A stretch of DNA of 41,445 bases from Alphaproteobacteria bacterium (GCA_947475445.1 CANJLC010000016.1:1-41445), one strand, 5' to 3'. Shown: positions 14,501 through 23,511, numbered from the stretch's first letter. The notes: generated from the letters alone by a model not told the origin. Numbers and translations are program-made.

Positions 14501-17500
14501 TTAGATTCTGCCGAGAAGGGTAACCATGCCGATCTGTGTCGTGGACGCGTTATTGCCGCGAATCCAGTCGTAATTGACGCCCAGATGCCAGGAGTCGGTG
14601 CCGGCGCCCAGGCTGAAGCCTACCAGCGCATTGCCGGAATCCGGATCCGGCCCGACAAAGGTGAAGGCGTTGCCCGGACCATTGAGGCCGCCGGTGGAAG
14701 ACGCAAACGCGGCCTTGATCTTCACCGGTGAATTCAGGGCGTCAAAACGATAGCCAATGCGTCCCTCGGGCGTCAGGTCGGCGCCCCACAGGGAGAAGCT
14801 CCTCTTGACGTCGGCGCCCAGGAACAGGCGCAGCGAGGTGGCGTAATAGGGCGCGACCTGCAGGTTGAAGCCGTCGCCACCACCGGTTTCGGTATAGCCT
14901 TCCTCGCGCATCGTCATGCCGTCCAGGCTGACATGCGGGATCACATCCACGCCGCCATAATTCATGAACAGGCCGGTCGTGCCGCCAAGCGAGCCCAGCA
15001 GGCTGGCGCGCTTGCCTTGCGCGACCCGGCCCTGGTTGCCGATAAACAAGCTGCGCTGGCCGTCCAGATTGCCATAGCCAAGATCGAACTTGGTGTCGAA
15101 GAAGACGTGGCGGCCGTGCCAGTCGCTATAGGCGGTCAGCATGTACCATTGCAGGTTGGTCTTGCTCTGGCGCGGCAAAGTCTGGATCACGTCGCTGGAA
15201 TAGAAAGTGAGCGCGCCGCCATACCAGCCGCCGCGCGCCGAGCCCGCATCAATGCCCAGCGAAAATCCGAAGCCATGATCCTTGTAGACGGTCAGATCGC
15301 CCTCGCCGTCGTAACGGCCCTTGTTGTTGACCATGCCGGCGAATTCCTCGCCCCACAGGGTCATCTCGCCGTCGCGGTCGCCATAAGAGCGCAGCAGGCG
15401 CTGGCGGGCGGCAACAGGGCCGGTGGCCTGGTCGGTGATCAGCACCGCCACCTGGCGGGCGCCGCCGGACACATCGGGAGCAAATTGCGAGAAAATTTCC
15501 TGGGTCTTGGCCTGGCTGGCGGCGATGTTGATGCCGCTGATGACGCCGTTGTTGTTGTTATAGACGGTCAGGCTGGAGGCGATGGCGGTGCCGAGGTCCG
15601 GATCATTGGCCAGCGCCGCAGCCGTCTTGGGGAACAGTTTCAGGGCGGCGCCGGACAGGTTCAGGCCCGCTGTGCCGTCGGCATTTTTCGCCCCGGTCGA
15701 GCGCGGCACCAGCGTCAGGGTGAGTGTCTGGTTGCCATTGCTGGTGCCCAGCGCCAGGGGACGCGGCACGGACGCGCTTTCCAGCGGCGATTCAAACAGG
15801 AACGGAATGGCCTGGGCCAGCGAGGTGTTCTGGTTGGCCAGGCCCGCATCGATGACGGTCGGCGCGCTGATCAGGGTGATGACCTGCGCCGTGGGGGCGG
15901 CGGCGCTGGCCGCCGTGCTGCCGGAGGAAATGAAGCTGCCGAACTGCAATCCGATCTGGGCGCTGGAGGAGATCGTCGCCTGGTTGGTCGCCAGCAACAC
16001 CGGCGTGGCGGACGAGGAGTTCTGCGAAATGGTCAGGCCGAGCAGGCCGCCATTGACGTTGACGTTGCGGGTATTGACCGAACCGGTGCCTTGCGTGTTG
16101 GCGATATACAGCTGGCCGTTATTGTCGACCTGGATGTCGAGACCGCCGCTGCCGGACAGGATCACGCTGTTGACATAACCATAGCCGCCAACATGCAGGA
16201 CGTTGCCGGTGCCGGACCCGAAGCTCAGCAAATTGGGGTTGGTGGTCGGTGCGAAACCCGAGGTCGCCGACAGGACGCGGCCCGACAGGGTGGCAAAGAC
16301 ATAGGGCGTGTTGGTGATGGAGGTGCCCTGGGCCTTGGCGACCGCGGCATTGGCACTGCCGCTGCTGTCGCCGGTGCCGGTACCGGTATTGCCGACATTG
16401 AGCGTGTTGCCGCCGCCGCCGGCGTTGAAATAAACGTCACCGACGATCGCGCCGCTATTGTTGATCGTGGTGCCGCCCGTCGTGCCGGCGAGCAGGTTGA
16501 TGGCATGGTTGGTCACGCCCGTCACCGCGCCGGATTCCGGGTTCAGCACCGTGGTGATGGCCTGGATGCTGCCCGCATTGTTGATGGTCTTGACGCTGCC
16601 GGACGCATCCACGATGGCGATGGCGCTCTGGACGAAGGGTGTCTTGGTCGAGGCGATTTCTGCGGTGGGCGCATACGTGCTGGTCTGAACCTGGGCGATG
16701 ATGGAGCCATGCTGCAGGACATCGATTTCCGGCACGCTGGCGCGGTCCAGGATGCCCAGCGCGGTGGCGGAGCCGCCGCCCGGCCCGGTGACCGTGGCGT
16801 TGATCGTGCCGGCCGTGGCGGAGTTTGACGAGGTCTGTTCGCCCGAGACCACAAAGCGCGGGATGGTCGTGTAGGAGCCGATGGTGATGGTATCGGTCGA
16901 GACGGAGGAATTGGTGTCCACCGAGGTGATGGCGGTGGATGAGATTGTTCCGGTGTTGAGCAGGCCGCCGCTGATCAGCGTGTAATTCGCCGCCGAGGAG
17001 CCATTGATGATCATGCCCGTGGAATTGGTGTCGTAATTCTGCGGCGTGACGCGGATCGAACCGCGGTTGATGAAGCCGAAGCCGGGATTGGCGGCCGTGG
17101 GCGCGGTTACGCCATCCACCGAATCGACCGAAGCGGGGATCACGCCCAGGATGACCGGCCCGCGGACCGTGGCGTTGCTGGACGTGATGGTCTGGGACGG
17201 GTCAATCAGGAAGGCGGGATAGGCCACGCCCTGGATGGTGGCGCCATTGCCCAGGATGGAGGCAACGGGCGTGCCGGCGTTGGCGGTGGCCGGGCCATTG
17301 TTGAGGAAGCCGCCCGTGATGGAATTGGCGATGACGACTGCCGAAGCGCCATCCGGATTGACGCCCTTGACGCTGGGATTGGTGGTGCCGACCACGGCGA
17401 TGGAGCCGGAATTGACGAAGGCGCCGGCATTGCCGAAGGCGGCGCCAGCGCTGTTGACGAGCGGACTGGCGGCGCAAGTGTAGCTGAGGCCGGGATTGTC

Positions 17501-18205
17501 CACGCAGGGCGAGATTGTCCCCAACACGGCGATGCCGCGCGCCAGGGGACCGACATTCTGCAGCTGGCTGGTGTTGTCAAAAACAAGGTTGCCCTGAATA
17601 TTGCCCTCAATCTGCATAAGGGTCGTGCCCGTGGCGCTGGAATCCTTGGGCAACTGCATGGCGTTGACGCCGCCATAGCTGACATTGCCGTCAATGGTGG
17701 TGCCCTGCGCCAGGTAGAAAGCGAAGCTGCCCTCGCCCGTCACGCTGACGCTTGAGGTCTCAATCGCGCTGCTCGTGCCCAGCGTTGCGGTCGCGCTGGT
17801 GAAATTGATGGGCGCAAAAAATGTGTTGCCGCCCACGATGCCCAGCCCAGCCTTTCCGGTGCCGGTGCCGGTCAGGGAAATGGATCCGACATTGTATATG
17901 CCGGTGCTGTTCACCAGATTGCCGCCGCTGGTATCCACCAGGATGCCAACCGAGGAGGCGCTGTCGGCGTTGGTGATCTTGCCGTAATTGGCCAGCGAGT
18001 TATTGGAATTGATGGTGACATTGGCGACGGTGGTCTTGAGCGAAATCGACCCCCCCGGCTGGATGGAGATGTTGCCGCCCGCGGCGGTGGTGAGTGCCGT
18101 GCTGGTTTCGCTGGTGATATCGGTATCGGCGCGCGCGCCATGCATGGCTGCACCGGCCAGGATCGCGGCCATGGCGGCAGAAAGCATCAAACGCTGCTTG
18201 GTCAA
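14501..18205 (-). CDS. Autotransporter with beta-barrel domain
   Basis: A large secreted protein of about 1234 residues. The best start is a TTG at 18205, with AAGGA seven bases upstream; a TTG at 18232 has no ribosome site and an ATG at 18187 would remove the charged signal-peptide start. The signal peptide ends HGARA. A long passenger (about 30-930) is rich in Asn, Thr, Ser and Gly, with repeated wording such as INNSGAIVG, FLNNGPAT and LNTGTISS, typical of a right-handed beta-helix. The last 280 residues form an autotransporter beta-barrel with alternating aromatic strands, ending MVTLLGRI. It would be exported by Sec and inserted by BAM. Ligand or function is unknown. Confidence 0.85.
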   Translation of the reverse strand: MTKQRLMLSAAMAAILAGAAMHGARADTDITSETSTALTTAAGGNISIQPGGSISLKTTVANVTINSNNSLANYGKITNADSASSVGILVDTSGGNLVNSTGIYNVGSISLTGTGTGKAGLGIVGGNTFFAPINFTSATATLGTSSAIETSSVSVTGEGSFAFYLAQGTTIDGNVSYGGVNAMQLPKDSSATGTTLMQIEGNIQGNLVFDNTSQLQNVGPLARGIAVLGTISPCVDNPGLSYTCAASPLVNSAGAAFGNAGAFVNSGSIAVVGTTNPSVKGVNPDGASAVVIANSITGGFLNNGPATANAGTPVASILGNGATIQGVAYPAFLIDPSQTITSSNATVRGPVILGVIPASVDSVDGVTAPTAANPGFGFINRGSIRVTPQNYDTNSTGMIINGSSAANYTLISGGLLNTGTISSTAITSVDTNSSVSTDTITIGSYTTIPRFVVSGEQTSSNSATAGTINATVTGPGGGSATALGILDRASVPEIDVLQHGSIIAQVQTSTYAPTAEIASTKTPFVQSAIAIVDASGSVKTINNAGSIQAITTVLNPESGAVTGVTNHAINLLAGTTGGTTINNSGAIVGDVYFNAGGGGNTLNVGNTGTGTGDSSGSANAAVAKAQGTSITNTPYVFATLSGRVLSATSGFAPTTNPNLLSFGSGTGNVLHVGGYGYVNSVILSGSGGLDIQVDNNGQLYIANTQGTGSVNTRNVNVNGGLLGLTISQNSSSATPVLLATNQATISSSAQIGLQFGSFISSGSTAASAAAPTAQVITLISAPTVIDAGLANQNTSLAQAIPFLFESPLESASVPRPLALGTSNGNQTLTLTLVPRSTGAKNADGTAGLNLSGAALKLFPKTAAALANDPDLGTAIASSLTVYNNNNGVISGINIAASQAKTQEIFSQFAPDVSGGARQVAVLITDQATGPVAARQRLLRSYGDRDGEMTLWGEEFAGMVNNKGRYDGEGDLTVYKDHGFGFSLGIDAGSARGGWYGGALTFYSSDVIQTLPRQSKTNLQWYMLTAYSDWHGRHVFFDTKFDLGYGNLDGQRSLFIGNQGRVAQGKRASLLGSLGGTTGLFMNYGGVDVIPHVSLDGMTMREEGYTETGGGDGFNLQVAPYYATSLRLFLGADVKRSFSLWGADLTPEGRIGYRFDALNSPVKIKAAFASSTGGLNGPGNAFTFVGPDPDSGNALVGFSLGAGTDSWHLGVNYDWIRGNNASTTQIGMVTLLGRI

Positions 18206-18387
18206 AATCCGATCCTTTTTGTCGCCGGCCAAGGGGCAATACGGGCAACTCCCGCGTCCAACCCCGGTTCTGGCTTTCGCCTTTTCAGCCCAGAAGATGG
18301 GCTTTCCAAGGCGCTTTCGCTCAATCCGTCCCGATCCTTAGGGTCAGCCGGCCACCTGCCGGTCCGGACCGCTCTCCCAGAAACCCC

Positions 18388-18415
18388 TTTGTACCCACTA
18401 GCAGGGCCGGTTCAA
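18388..18415 (-). promoter_or_regulatory. Possible promoter of the autotransporter gene
   Basis: The minus strand has TTGAAC, 16 bases, then TACAAA, about 180 bases upstream of the start codon. The intervening leader is long and unassigned. Confidence 0.3.
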
Positions 18416-18502
18416 CAGCAAATTTTCGCGTTTTAATCAGGTGTTAGCCCCCCTTGGCCCAGTATCGGGGGTGAAAAAAGCTTAACGGGGCGCGTTTTTG
18501 CC

Positions 18503-19777
18503 ATGACCCAGGCCCGCCACACCGGCTTTGCCCGGCTGACCCAAAGGGATGTCAGCCAGGCCGTGGCCCGCCATGAGATGCTTTATTCCGGCCGGATCGG
18601 CGGGGCGCGGGCATCCTTTGCCTTTTGCGACCTGTCCGGACTGGACCTTTCGGGACGCAACCTGGCCGATGCCGACTTCACCGGCGCCGCGATGGAGGAA
18701 GCCAACCTGGCCGGAGCCCGGCTGGATTCCGCCAGTTTCTTCGGCAGCGATTTGCGCCGCTGCAACCTGAAGGGCGCCAGCCTGCGCCGGGCCGACCTGC
18801 GCGGCGCAAGCTTGCGCGGCGCCAATTTGATCGGCGCAGATCTCTATGAAGCCGATTTGCGCGAAGGCTCCATCGCGGAGAAGGAACGCTCGGGCAATCT
18901 GCGCCTGCTGCAGCATGATATCGGCAGCGCCGAACTGCCCTCCGCCATGCTCAATTCCGCCAACCTGGAGCGCGCCCGCATGACCGGCGCCATGGCGGTG
19001 CAGGCCGATTTCACCGATGCCGTCATGAAAGGCTGCCGCCTCACACGCGCCAATCTGCGCCAGTGCAAGCTCAACGGCGCCGACCTGGAAAATGCCGATC
19101 TGTCGGGCTGCAACCTCACCGGCGCGGACCTGAACGGCGCCATCCTGATCGGCGCGCGTCTTGATCTTGCCACCACCCATGGCGCGGATTTGACCAAGGC
19201 GCTGATGGAACAGGTTGAGCCCGATCCGAAGGAAACAAGGCGCATTGAGGATCTGCTCGCCGCCCACACGCGCTGGGCGGAGACCGATGGCCGCGAAGGC
19301 GCGCCGGCGGACCTGACGGGACTCGATCTGCGCAATGTGGGGCGCCTGTCGCATCGCCGGCTGACGGCGTTGATCGCGCCAAATGCCATCCTGTATGGCG
19401 TCAATTTCGAAGGCGCATCGCTCCAGGGCAGCAACCTGGCGGGTGCGGATTTGCGCTCGGCCAAGCTGGGCGGCGCGGACCTGCGCGGCGTCAATCTTTC
19501 CGGCGCCAAGCTCAATCACGCCGACCTGCGCGACACCAAGCTGGGTCCGCTGCTGATTTCCGATGCGCGGCTGCTGCCGGCCCGTCTCGACAATAGCGAA
19601 GCGCGCTACGCCGATTTCCGCGGCGCCGATTTGCGCCGGGTGCGCGCCACCGGCAGCGATTTTGCCTATGCCAACCTCGGCGACGCCGATTTGCGCGATG
19701 TGGACATGACGGGCGTGGAACTGACCGGCGCCAAATTGCCGATGCAGTTCGCTGAAGCCGCGCAAATACCCGCTTAA
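18503..19777 (+). CDS. Pentapeptide-repeat protein
   Basis: A 424-residue protein dominated by A(D/N)LxX pentapeptide repeats, which fold as a right-handed square beta-helix. A first block runs from about 42 to 122, a second from about 148 to 230 and a third from about 300 to 415. The breaks contain charged helical-looking segments, EKERSGNLRLLQHD and a linker around MEQVEPDPKETRRIEDLL. There is no signal peptide or membrane segment, so it is probably cytoplasmic. Some pentapeptide proteins protect DNA gyrase from quinolones, but those are smaller and uninterrupted; nothing here supports that role specifically. The last four bases overlap the convergent hydrolase gene. Confidence 0.85.
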   Translation: MTQARHTGFARLTQRDVSQAVARHEMLYSGRIGGARASFAFCDLSGLDLSGRNLADADFTGAAMEEANLAGARLDSASFFGSDLRRCNLKGASLRRADLRGASLRGANLIGADLYEADLREGSIAEKERSGNLRLLQHDIGSAELPSAMLNSANLERARMTGAMAVQADFTDAVMKGCRLTRANLRQCKLNGADLENADLSGCNLTGADLNGAILIGARLDLATTHGADLTKALMEQVEPDPKETRRIEDLLAAHTRWAETDGREGAPADLTGLDLRNVGRLSHRRLTALIAPNAILYGVNFEGASLQGSNLAGADLRSAKLGGADLRGVNLSGAKLNHADLRDTKLGPLLISDARLLPARLDNSEARYADFRGADLRRVRATGSDFAYANLGDADLRDVDMTGVELTGAKLPMQFAEAAQIPA

Positions 19778-20673
19778 ACCGGCACTTTCTCTGCCTGAGC
19801 AGCGGCCGCGCCGGTCTTGGCGCGGATGAACTGGCCCAGCCGCGCCAGCGAAACCTTGGCCTCATTGGCGCGCAAATCCGCCTGGAACAGATGGCCCATG
19901 CCGTCATAGATCTCCACGCTCACCGGGGTTGCGGAATCGGCGGCGCGATCCCCCAGCTTGGAGGCGTCGTCGCGCAATATTTCCGTCGAGCCGGCATGCA
20001 CCATGATGGGCGGGAAATCCTTGAGGTTGGCGAAAGCCGGTGAGGCATAGGCGTCTGACGGATTGGATTTGCGCAAATAGTGGCGGGCGCACTGGAACAG
20101 GATTTCCCAATGCATCGCCGAATCATTCTTCTGGTTCTGCAACAACGACCAGCCGGAGAGCGACAGGTCGGCCCAGGGCGACATCGCCACAATCCCCGCC
20201 GGCATGGGCAGCCCGGCATTGCGGATCGCCAGCAGCACCGAGAAGGCAAGCCCGCCGCCCGAGCCATCGCCCGCAAGGACAACGCCGCCCGGCTGGATGC
20301 CCGTGCCCAGCAGGCCGCGATAGGCGTCAATGCCGTCGCGCACGGCGGCGGGATAAACACATTCGGGCGCCAGGCGATAGCGCACCGCAAAAGCCGATGC
20401 CTCGCCGGCTTCCGCCAGCTTTGCGATCAGGGCGCGATGGGTTTCCGGAGAACCGGCGATATAGCCGCCGCCATGGAAATACAGGATCACGCGCCCCGGC
20501 GCGGCCTTGGGATGGCGGGTCCATTCGCCGGAGATGGGGCCAAGCTGGCCTTGAATGAATTGCGCCTGCGCCGGCGGTTCGCCAAAACGGGCAAACAGGG
20601 CGGTGAAATGCGCGCGCAGCTGCTCAATGTCACTGACGACTGCACCAGCGGGAGTTCGGGTCCACAACGCCAT
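19774..20673 (-). CDS. HSL-type alpha/beta hydrolase with altered nucleophile motif
   Basis: A 299-residue alpha/beta hydrolase of the hormone-sensitive-lipase family. The oxyanion motif HGGGYIAGSPETH and the tail with acid and base, MVHAGSTEILRDD and DGMGHLF, are intact. The nucleophile elbow, normally GDSAGGG, reads GDGSGGG, so the usual serine position is glycine and serine sits one residue later. It may be inactive, or use a shifted serine. I chose the ATG at 20673; a longer frame from TTG at 20742 would run back into the hsp20 terminator. It follows hsp20 on the same strand but is separated by that terminator. The substrate of this family is usually a short-chain ester. Confidence 0.8.
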   Translation of the reverse strand: MALWTRTPAGAVVSDIEQLRAHFTALFARFGEPPAQAQFIQGQLGPISGEWTRHPKAAPGRVILYFHGGGYIAGSPETHRALIAKLAEAGEASAFAVRYRLAPECVYPAAVRDGIDAYRGLLGTGIQPGGVVLAGDGSGGGLAFSVLLAIRNAGLPMPAGIVAMSPWADLSLSGWSLLQNQKNDSAMHWEILFQCARHYLRKSNPSDAYASPAFANLKDFPPIMVHAGSTEILRDDASKLGDRAADSATPVSVEIYDGMGHLFQADLRANEAKVSLARLGQFIRAKTGAAAAQAEKVPV

Positions 20674-20727
20674 GGCGGCGAACCTAACAAACTCGGCCCC
20701 ATACCGCAAAATCAGCGACCGCAAAAA

Positions 20728-20753
20728 GGCGGGAGCCCGCAAGGGCTCCCGCC
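20728..20753 (-). terminator. Intrinsic terminator after hsp20
   Basis: GGCGGGAGCCC and GGGCTCCCGCC form an 11-bp stem with a GCAA (TTGC on the minus strand) loop. On the minus strand TTTTT follows, 31 bases after the hsp20 stop. The plus side also has a T-run, so it could work in both directions. Confidence 0.9.
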
Positions 20754-20784
20754 TGCATTTTTGCGGGTTGGTTAAACCGCGCCC

Positions 20785-21228
20785 TTACGCGGCCCTTGCA
20801 CCCTCGATGCTCCGCAGATCGGGGGCATTGATGGGGATCTTGCGGGGCTTTTTTTCTTCCGGAACGATGCGTTCCAGGTCGATATGCAGCAGCCCATTGG
20901 CGAGGGCGGCGGCCCGGACTTCGACATGCTCGGCAAGCTGGAACTGGCGTTCGAACGCCCGTCCGGCAATGCCCTGGTGCAGGTAGGCGGGCTTTTCGGC
21001 CTCGTCCTTCTTGCCCTGTACCGTCAGCACGCCGTCGCGCACCTCGATGGCGAGGTCCTTTTCGGCAAAGCCGGCCACGGCAATGGTGACGCGGTAATGA
21101 TTTTCGTCGCTGCGTTCAATATTGTAGGGCGGATAGCCCGGCGCGCTGCCTTCGGCCTGGTCGAGCAGGTTGAGCAGGCGGTCAAAACCGACGGTGGTGC
21201 GGAAAAACGGGGAATAATCCAGACGCAT
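20785..21228 (-). CDS. Small heat-shock protein, Hsp20/IbpA type
   Basis: A 147-residue Hsp20. The N-terminal MRLDYSPFFRTTVGFDRLLNLLD is the bacterial class A (IbpA-like) signature. The alpha-crystallin domain spans about 35-128, with YRVTIAVAGFAEKDL, GVLTVQGKK, AFERQFQLAEHVEV and the ANGLLHIDLER strand. The C-terminal tail carries the I-x-I motif as PRKIPI, which joins dimers into large oligomers. It binds unfolding proteins without ATP and hands them to DnaK and ClpB. Its leader carries a ROSE-like thermometer and a heat-shock promoter, so expression should be controlled twice by temperature. A strong terminator ends the unit. Confidence 0.93.
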   Translation of the reverse strand: MRLDYSPFFRTTVGFDRLLNLLDQAEGSAPGYPPYNIERSDENHYRVTIAVAGFAEKDLAIEVRDGVLTVQGKKDEAEKPAYLHQGIAGRAFERQFQLAEHVEVRAAALANGLLHIDLERIVPEEKKPRKIPINAPDLRSIEGARAA

Positions 21229-21285
21229 GAGAACAACCTCCTAGAAGCGTTGAAACAAAGTTCCGGTGCCGATTGCCCCCGGAAC
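21229..21285 (-). promoter_or_regulatory. ROSE-like RNA thermometer in the hsp20 leader
   Basis: On the minus strand the leader folds into two hairpins. The first is GTTCCGG/CCGGAAC (21260-21285). The second, CAACGCTTCTAGGAGGTTG (21234-21252), pairs the AGGAG ribosome site: CAAC with GTTG, then a bulged G, then CTT with GAG. A bulged G opposite the Shine-Dalgarno, in a CGCU setting close to the UYGCU core, is characteristic of ROSE elements, which block translation of small heat-shock genes in alphaproteobacteria until the RNA melts. Confidence 0.7.
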
Positions 21286-21290
21286 AGTCT

Positions 21291-21320
21291 CTAGGTAGGT
21301 GCGCAAAAAACCTCTTCAAG
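21291..21320 (-). promoter_or_regulatory. Candidate RpoH (sigma-32) promoter of hsp20
   Basis: The minus strand has CTTGAAG, 15 bases, then CTACCTAG. The first box matches the RpoH -35 consensus; the second is a weaker match. The -35 box overlaps the end of the upstream membrane-protein gene. Confidence 0.5.
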
Positions 21321-21729
21321 GCCCTTGAAAACGCATGAAATGCACCCATGGCAGGACCAGGAAATTGTGCCAGGCCAGGATCCAGAAAATCGCCATGGCG
21401 GAATAGATAATAACGTCCATCCACCCCCGCGTGAGGGCGATGCCGGTGGCGTTGCGGATGACGGTGCGCAGCCAAGCGCCTTCTTCGGGATTGCGCTCCG
21501 GGGCGCGCCAGCGCCGGTAGCGCAGCCAGCTTTCCAGATTGTTGAGAATGCAGGCGTTGGCGTTCAGCTTCCAGTGCACAATCACGGCCGGGAGAAAGCA
21601 AAGATAAAAAAGCAGGGGGCCGCGTGACCGCCAGGCCCAGCCCAGCACAATGAAGGCCAGGATCGCCAGATGCAGGTAAAAACAGAAATTGCCCAGGGCG
21701 TCGCGCCTGGGTCTGGTCTGATCCGCCAT
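21316..21729 (-). CDS. Small membrane protein, DUF2784-like
   Basis: A 137-residue inner-membrane protein with three or four hydrophobic segments (about 14-33, 37-55, 95-118 and beyond). The motif VHWKLNANACILNNLESWLR, a histidine and tryptophan followed by an Asn/Cys-rich turn and a charged helix, recalls small DUF2784-type membrane proteins, but I am not sure of that match. I chose the ATG at 21729 over a TTG two codons upstream. It precedes hsp20 on the same strand, and the heat-shock promoter lies at its 3' end, so the two are probably not co-regulated. Function unknown. Confidence 0.6.
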   Translation of the reverse strand: MADQTRPRRDALGNFCFYLHLAILAFIVLGWAWRSRGPLLFYLCFLPAVIVHWKLNANACILNNLESWLRYRRWRAPERNPEEGAWLRTVIRNATGIALTRGWMDVIIYSAMAIFWILAWHNFLVLPWVHFMRFQGP

Positions 21730-21793
21730 GCCCAAGTCTGGCCCGTTATCGCCCCCGCTTCAATGCAGCGCCAATAGGCCCTAGGTTCAGGCC

Positions 21794-22726
21794 ATGACAC
21801 CGGCGCAAGACTGTTTCCGGCCGCTTTTCCTGCCCGCCCCCGGGGCGCGGCTGCGGGCGGCTGTGTTCGAGGCGGACAGTCCGCGCCGCGTTTGCGTGCT
21901 GCTGAACGGCCAGACTGAATTCATCGAAAAATATTTCGAGGTGATAGATGAATTGCGCCAGCGCGGTTTCACCGTGGTGGCGCTGGACTGGCGCGGACAG
22001 GGCGGCTCGGGACGGCTAGTGCCGGGGGCGCCGCTGCGCGCGCATATCCACGATTTTGCGGAATATGACCAGGACCTGGATGCGCTGATGGACCAGCTGG
22101 TGGCGCCGCTTCTTGCCGGCGGCGCATTGCCCATCGCCCTGGCCCATTCCATGGGGGGCCACATCCTGCTGCGCTACCTGCACCGCCATCCAGGGCGCAT
22201 TGCCGCAGCTATCTTTGGGGCGCCCATGGTGCGCTTCTCCAGCCGCGGCCTGCCGCGCTGGCCGATGCGGCTGGTGACACAGTGGAAAGTGCGTCACGGC
22301 CATGCCGAAGAAGCTGTCTGGGGCATGGCCAAGCGCGATCCGCTGACACTGGATTTCCAGCACCAGCTCGTCACCTCCGATCCGGCGCGCTTCCAGCGCA
22401 CAAGGGATTTTTTGCTGCGCCATCCGGATTTGCGGCTGGGCGCACCCACCTGGGGCTGGGTGGACGCCGCCTTGCGCGCCACCGACGACATGAATGAACC
22501 TGCATTCGCCGGCGCCATCGCCACGCCGTCGCTGGTCTTTGGCGCGGGCCATGACATGATCTGCGTCACCGCCGACACAAGGCGCTTTGCGTCACGCATG
22601 CGCCAGGCGCGCTTTGTGGAGATTGCCGGCGCCAATCACGAAATCCTGATGGAGCGCGATACCTTCCGCGCCCAGTTCTGGAACGCGTTCGACGCCTTCA
22701 CGGCGGATCACCAAAGGCTCAGCTAG
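21794..22726 (+). CDS. Lysophospholipase-like alpha/beta hydrolase
   Basis: A 310-residue serine hydrolase of the PldB/monoacylglycerol-lipase (serine aminopeptidase S33) group. The signature LDWRGQGGSGR near residue 65 and the nucleophile elbow AHSMGGH (S119) are present. The acid is in FGAGHDMICV and the base in AGANHEILMERD near the end. A cap region rich in Trp and Arg lies between, around 155-215. Such enzymes remove acyl chains from lysophospholipids or monoacylglycerols at the cytoplasmic membrane. There is no signal peptide. Its last four bases overlap the convergent hisN gene. Confidence 0.85.
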   Translation: MTPAQDCFRPLFLPAPGARLRAAVFEADSPRRVCVLLNGQTEFIEKYFEVIDELRQRGFTVVALDWRGQGGSGRLVPGAPLRAHIHDFAEYDQDLDALMDQLVAPLLAGGALPIALAHSMGGHILLRYLHRHPGRIAAAIFGAPMVRFSSRGLPRWPMRLVTQWKVRHGHAEEAVWGMAKRDPLTLDFQHQLVTSDPARFQRTRDFLLRHPDLRLGAPTWGWVDAALRATDDMNEPAFAGAIATPSLVFGAGHDMICVTADTRRFASRMRQARFVEIAGANHEILMERDTFRAQFWNAFDAFTADHQRLS

Positions 22727-23511
22727 GCGAGAAGTTTCATCACTTCGGCATGCACGCGCGCGTCGCCGGCGGCCAGGATGGTTTTGCCGGGCGCGGCGCT
22801 GCCGCCATCCCAGCTGGTCATCACCCCGCCCGCGCCTTCGACAATCGGGATCAGCGCCGCCGCATCCCAGGCATGGAAATTGGCCTCGATGATCACATCG
22901 ACAAAGCCCAGCGCCAGCGCCGCGAAGAGATAACAGTCGCCGCCATAGCGCGTCATGCGCGCCTTTGCCTGGACGCGCGCGAAAGCGGCCATCTGGTCCG
23001 GCGCAAAATAGGCGGACGGATCGGTGGCGCAGAGGATGGCGTCCTGCAGCGAAGCGCAGGCGCGGGTCTTGAGCGGCGTGCTGCGTCCCGCCTGCACCAG
23101 CTGCGCCTCGCCATTGACGCCGATAAAGCGTTCGCCCAGCACCGGCTGGTCGAGAATGCCCAGCGCCGCCACGCCGTCTTTTTCCAGCGCGATCAGCGAG
23201 CCCCATTCATGCCGCCCGGTGATGAAGGCGCGCGTGCCATCCACCGGGTCCAGCACCCAGCGGTAATTGTTCCTGCCCGGCGTTTCGCCAAATTCCTCGC
23301 CCAGGATGGCGTCATCAGGACGTTCGCGCGCGATCAATTCGCGAATGGCGCGCTCGGCGCCGCGGTCCGCCTCGGTGACGGGGTCGAAGGCATGCACGCC
23401 TTCCTTGTGGGCGATGTCGATGCGGCTGCGGAAAAAAGGGCGGATCACCCCGCCGGCCGTATCGGCCAGGCGGTTGGCAAACGCGATCAGATCAGCGTCA
23501 ATGGCGGGCAT
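22723..23511 (-). CDS. hisN: Histidinol-phosphatase, inositol-monophosphatase type
   Basis: A 262-residue member of the inositol monophosphatase superfamily. Metal-site motifs are GEEFG near residue 70, WVLDPVDGTRAFITG near 84 and the C-terminal HAWDAAALIPIVEGAGG. The arrangement, with TRAFITG after DPVDGT and GGDCYLFAALALG later, matches the HisN type of histidinol-phosphatase found in actinobacteria and alphaproteobacteria, which completes the penultimate step of histidine synthesis (histidinol phosphate to histidinol). A general inositol or nucleotide phosphatase remains possible, since no other his gene is nearby. Its ATG lies only 16 bases from the ATG of the diverging SDR gene. Confidence 0.82.
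   Translation of the reverse strand: MPAIDADLIAFANRLADTAGGVIRPFFRSRIDIAHKEGVHAFDPVTEADRGAERAIRELIARERPDDAILGEEFGETPGRNNYRWVLDPVDGTRAFITGRHEWGSLIALEKDGVAALGILDQPVLGERFIGVNGEAQLVQAGRSTPLKTRACASLQDAILCATDPSAYFAPDQMAAFARVQAKARMTRYGGDCYLFAALALGFVDVIIEANFHAWDAAALIPIVEGAGGVMTSWDGGSAAPGKTILAAGDARVHAEVMKLLA

Noticed and set aside
14933..16828. A 631-codon open frame antisense to the autotransporter
   Set aside because: Composition reflects the repetitive passenger; no ribosome site or recognisable domain.
14933..18232. Repetitive stretches of the autotransporter as a possible CRISPR or satellite array
   Set aside because: Repeats are degenerate and in frame within a coding passenger; no regular direct repeat with unique spacers occurs anywhere in the window.
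18503..19777. Qnr-like quinolone protection by the pentapeptide protein
   Set aside because: Length, interruptions and lack of the Qnr loops do not support a gyrase-mimic call.
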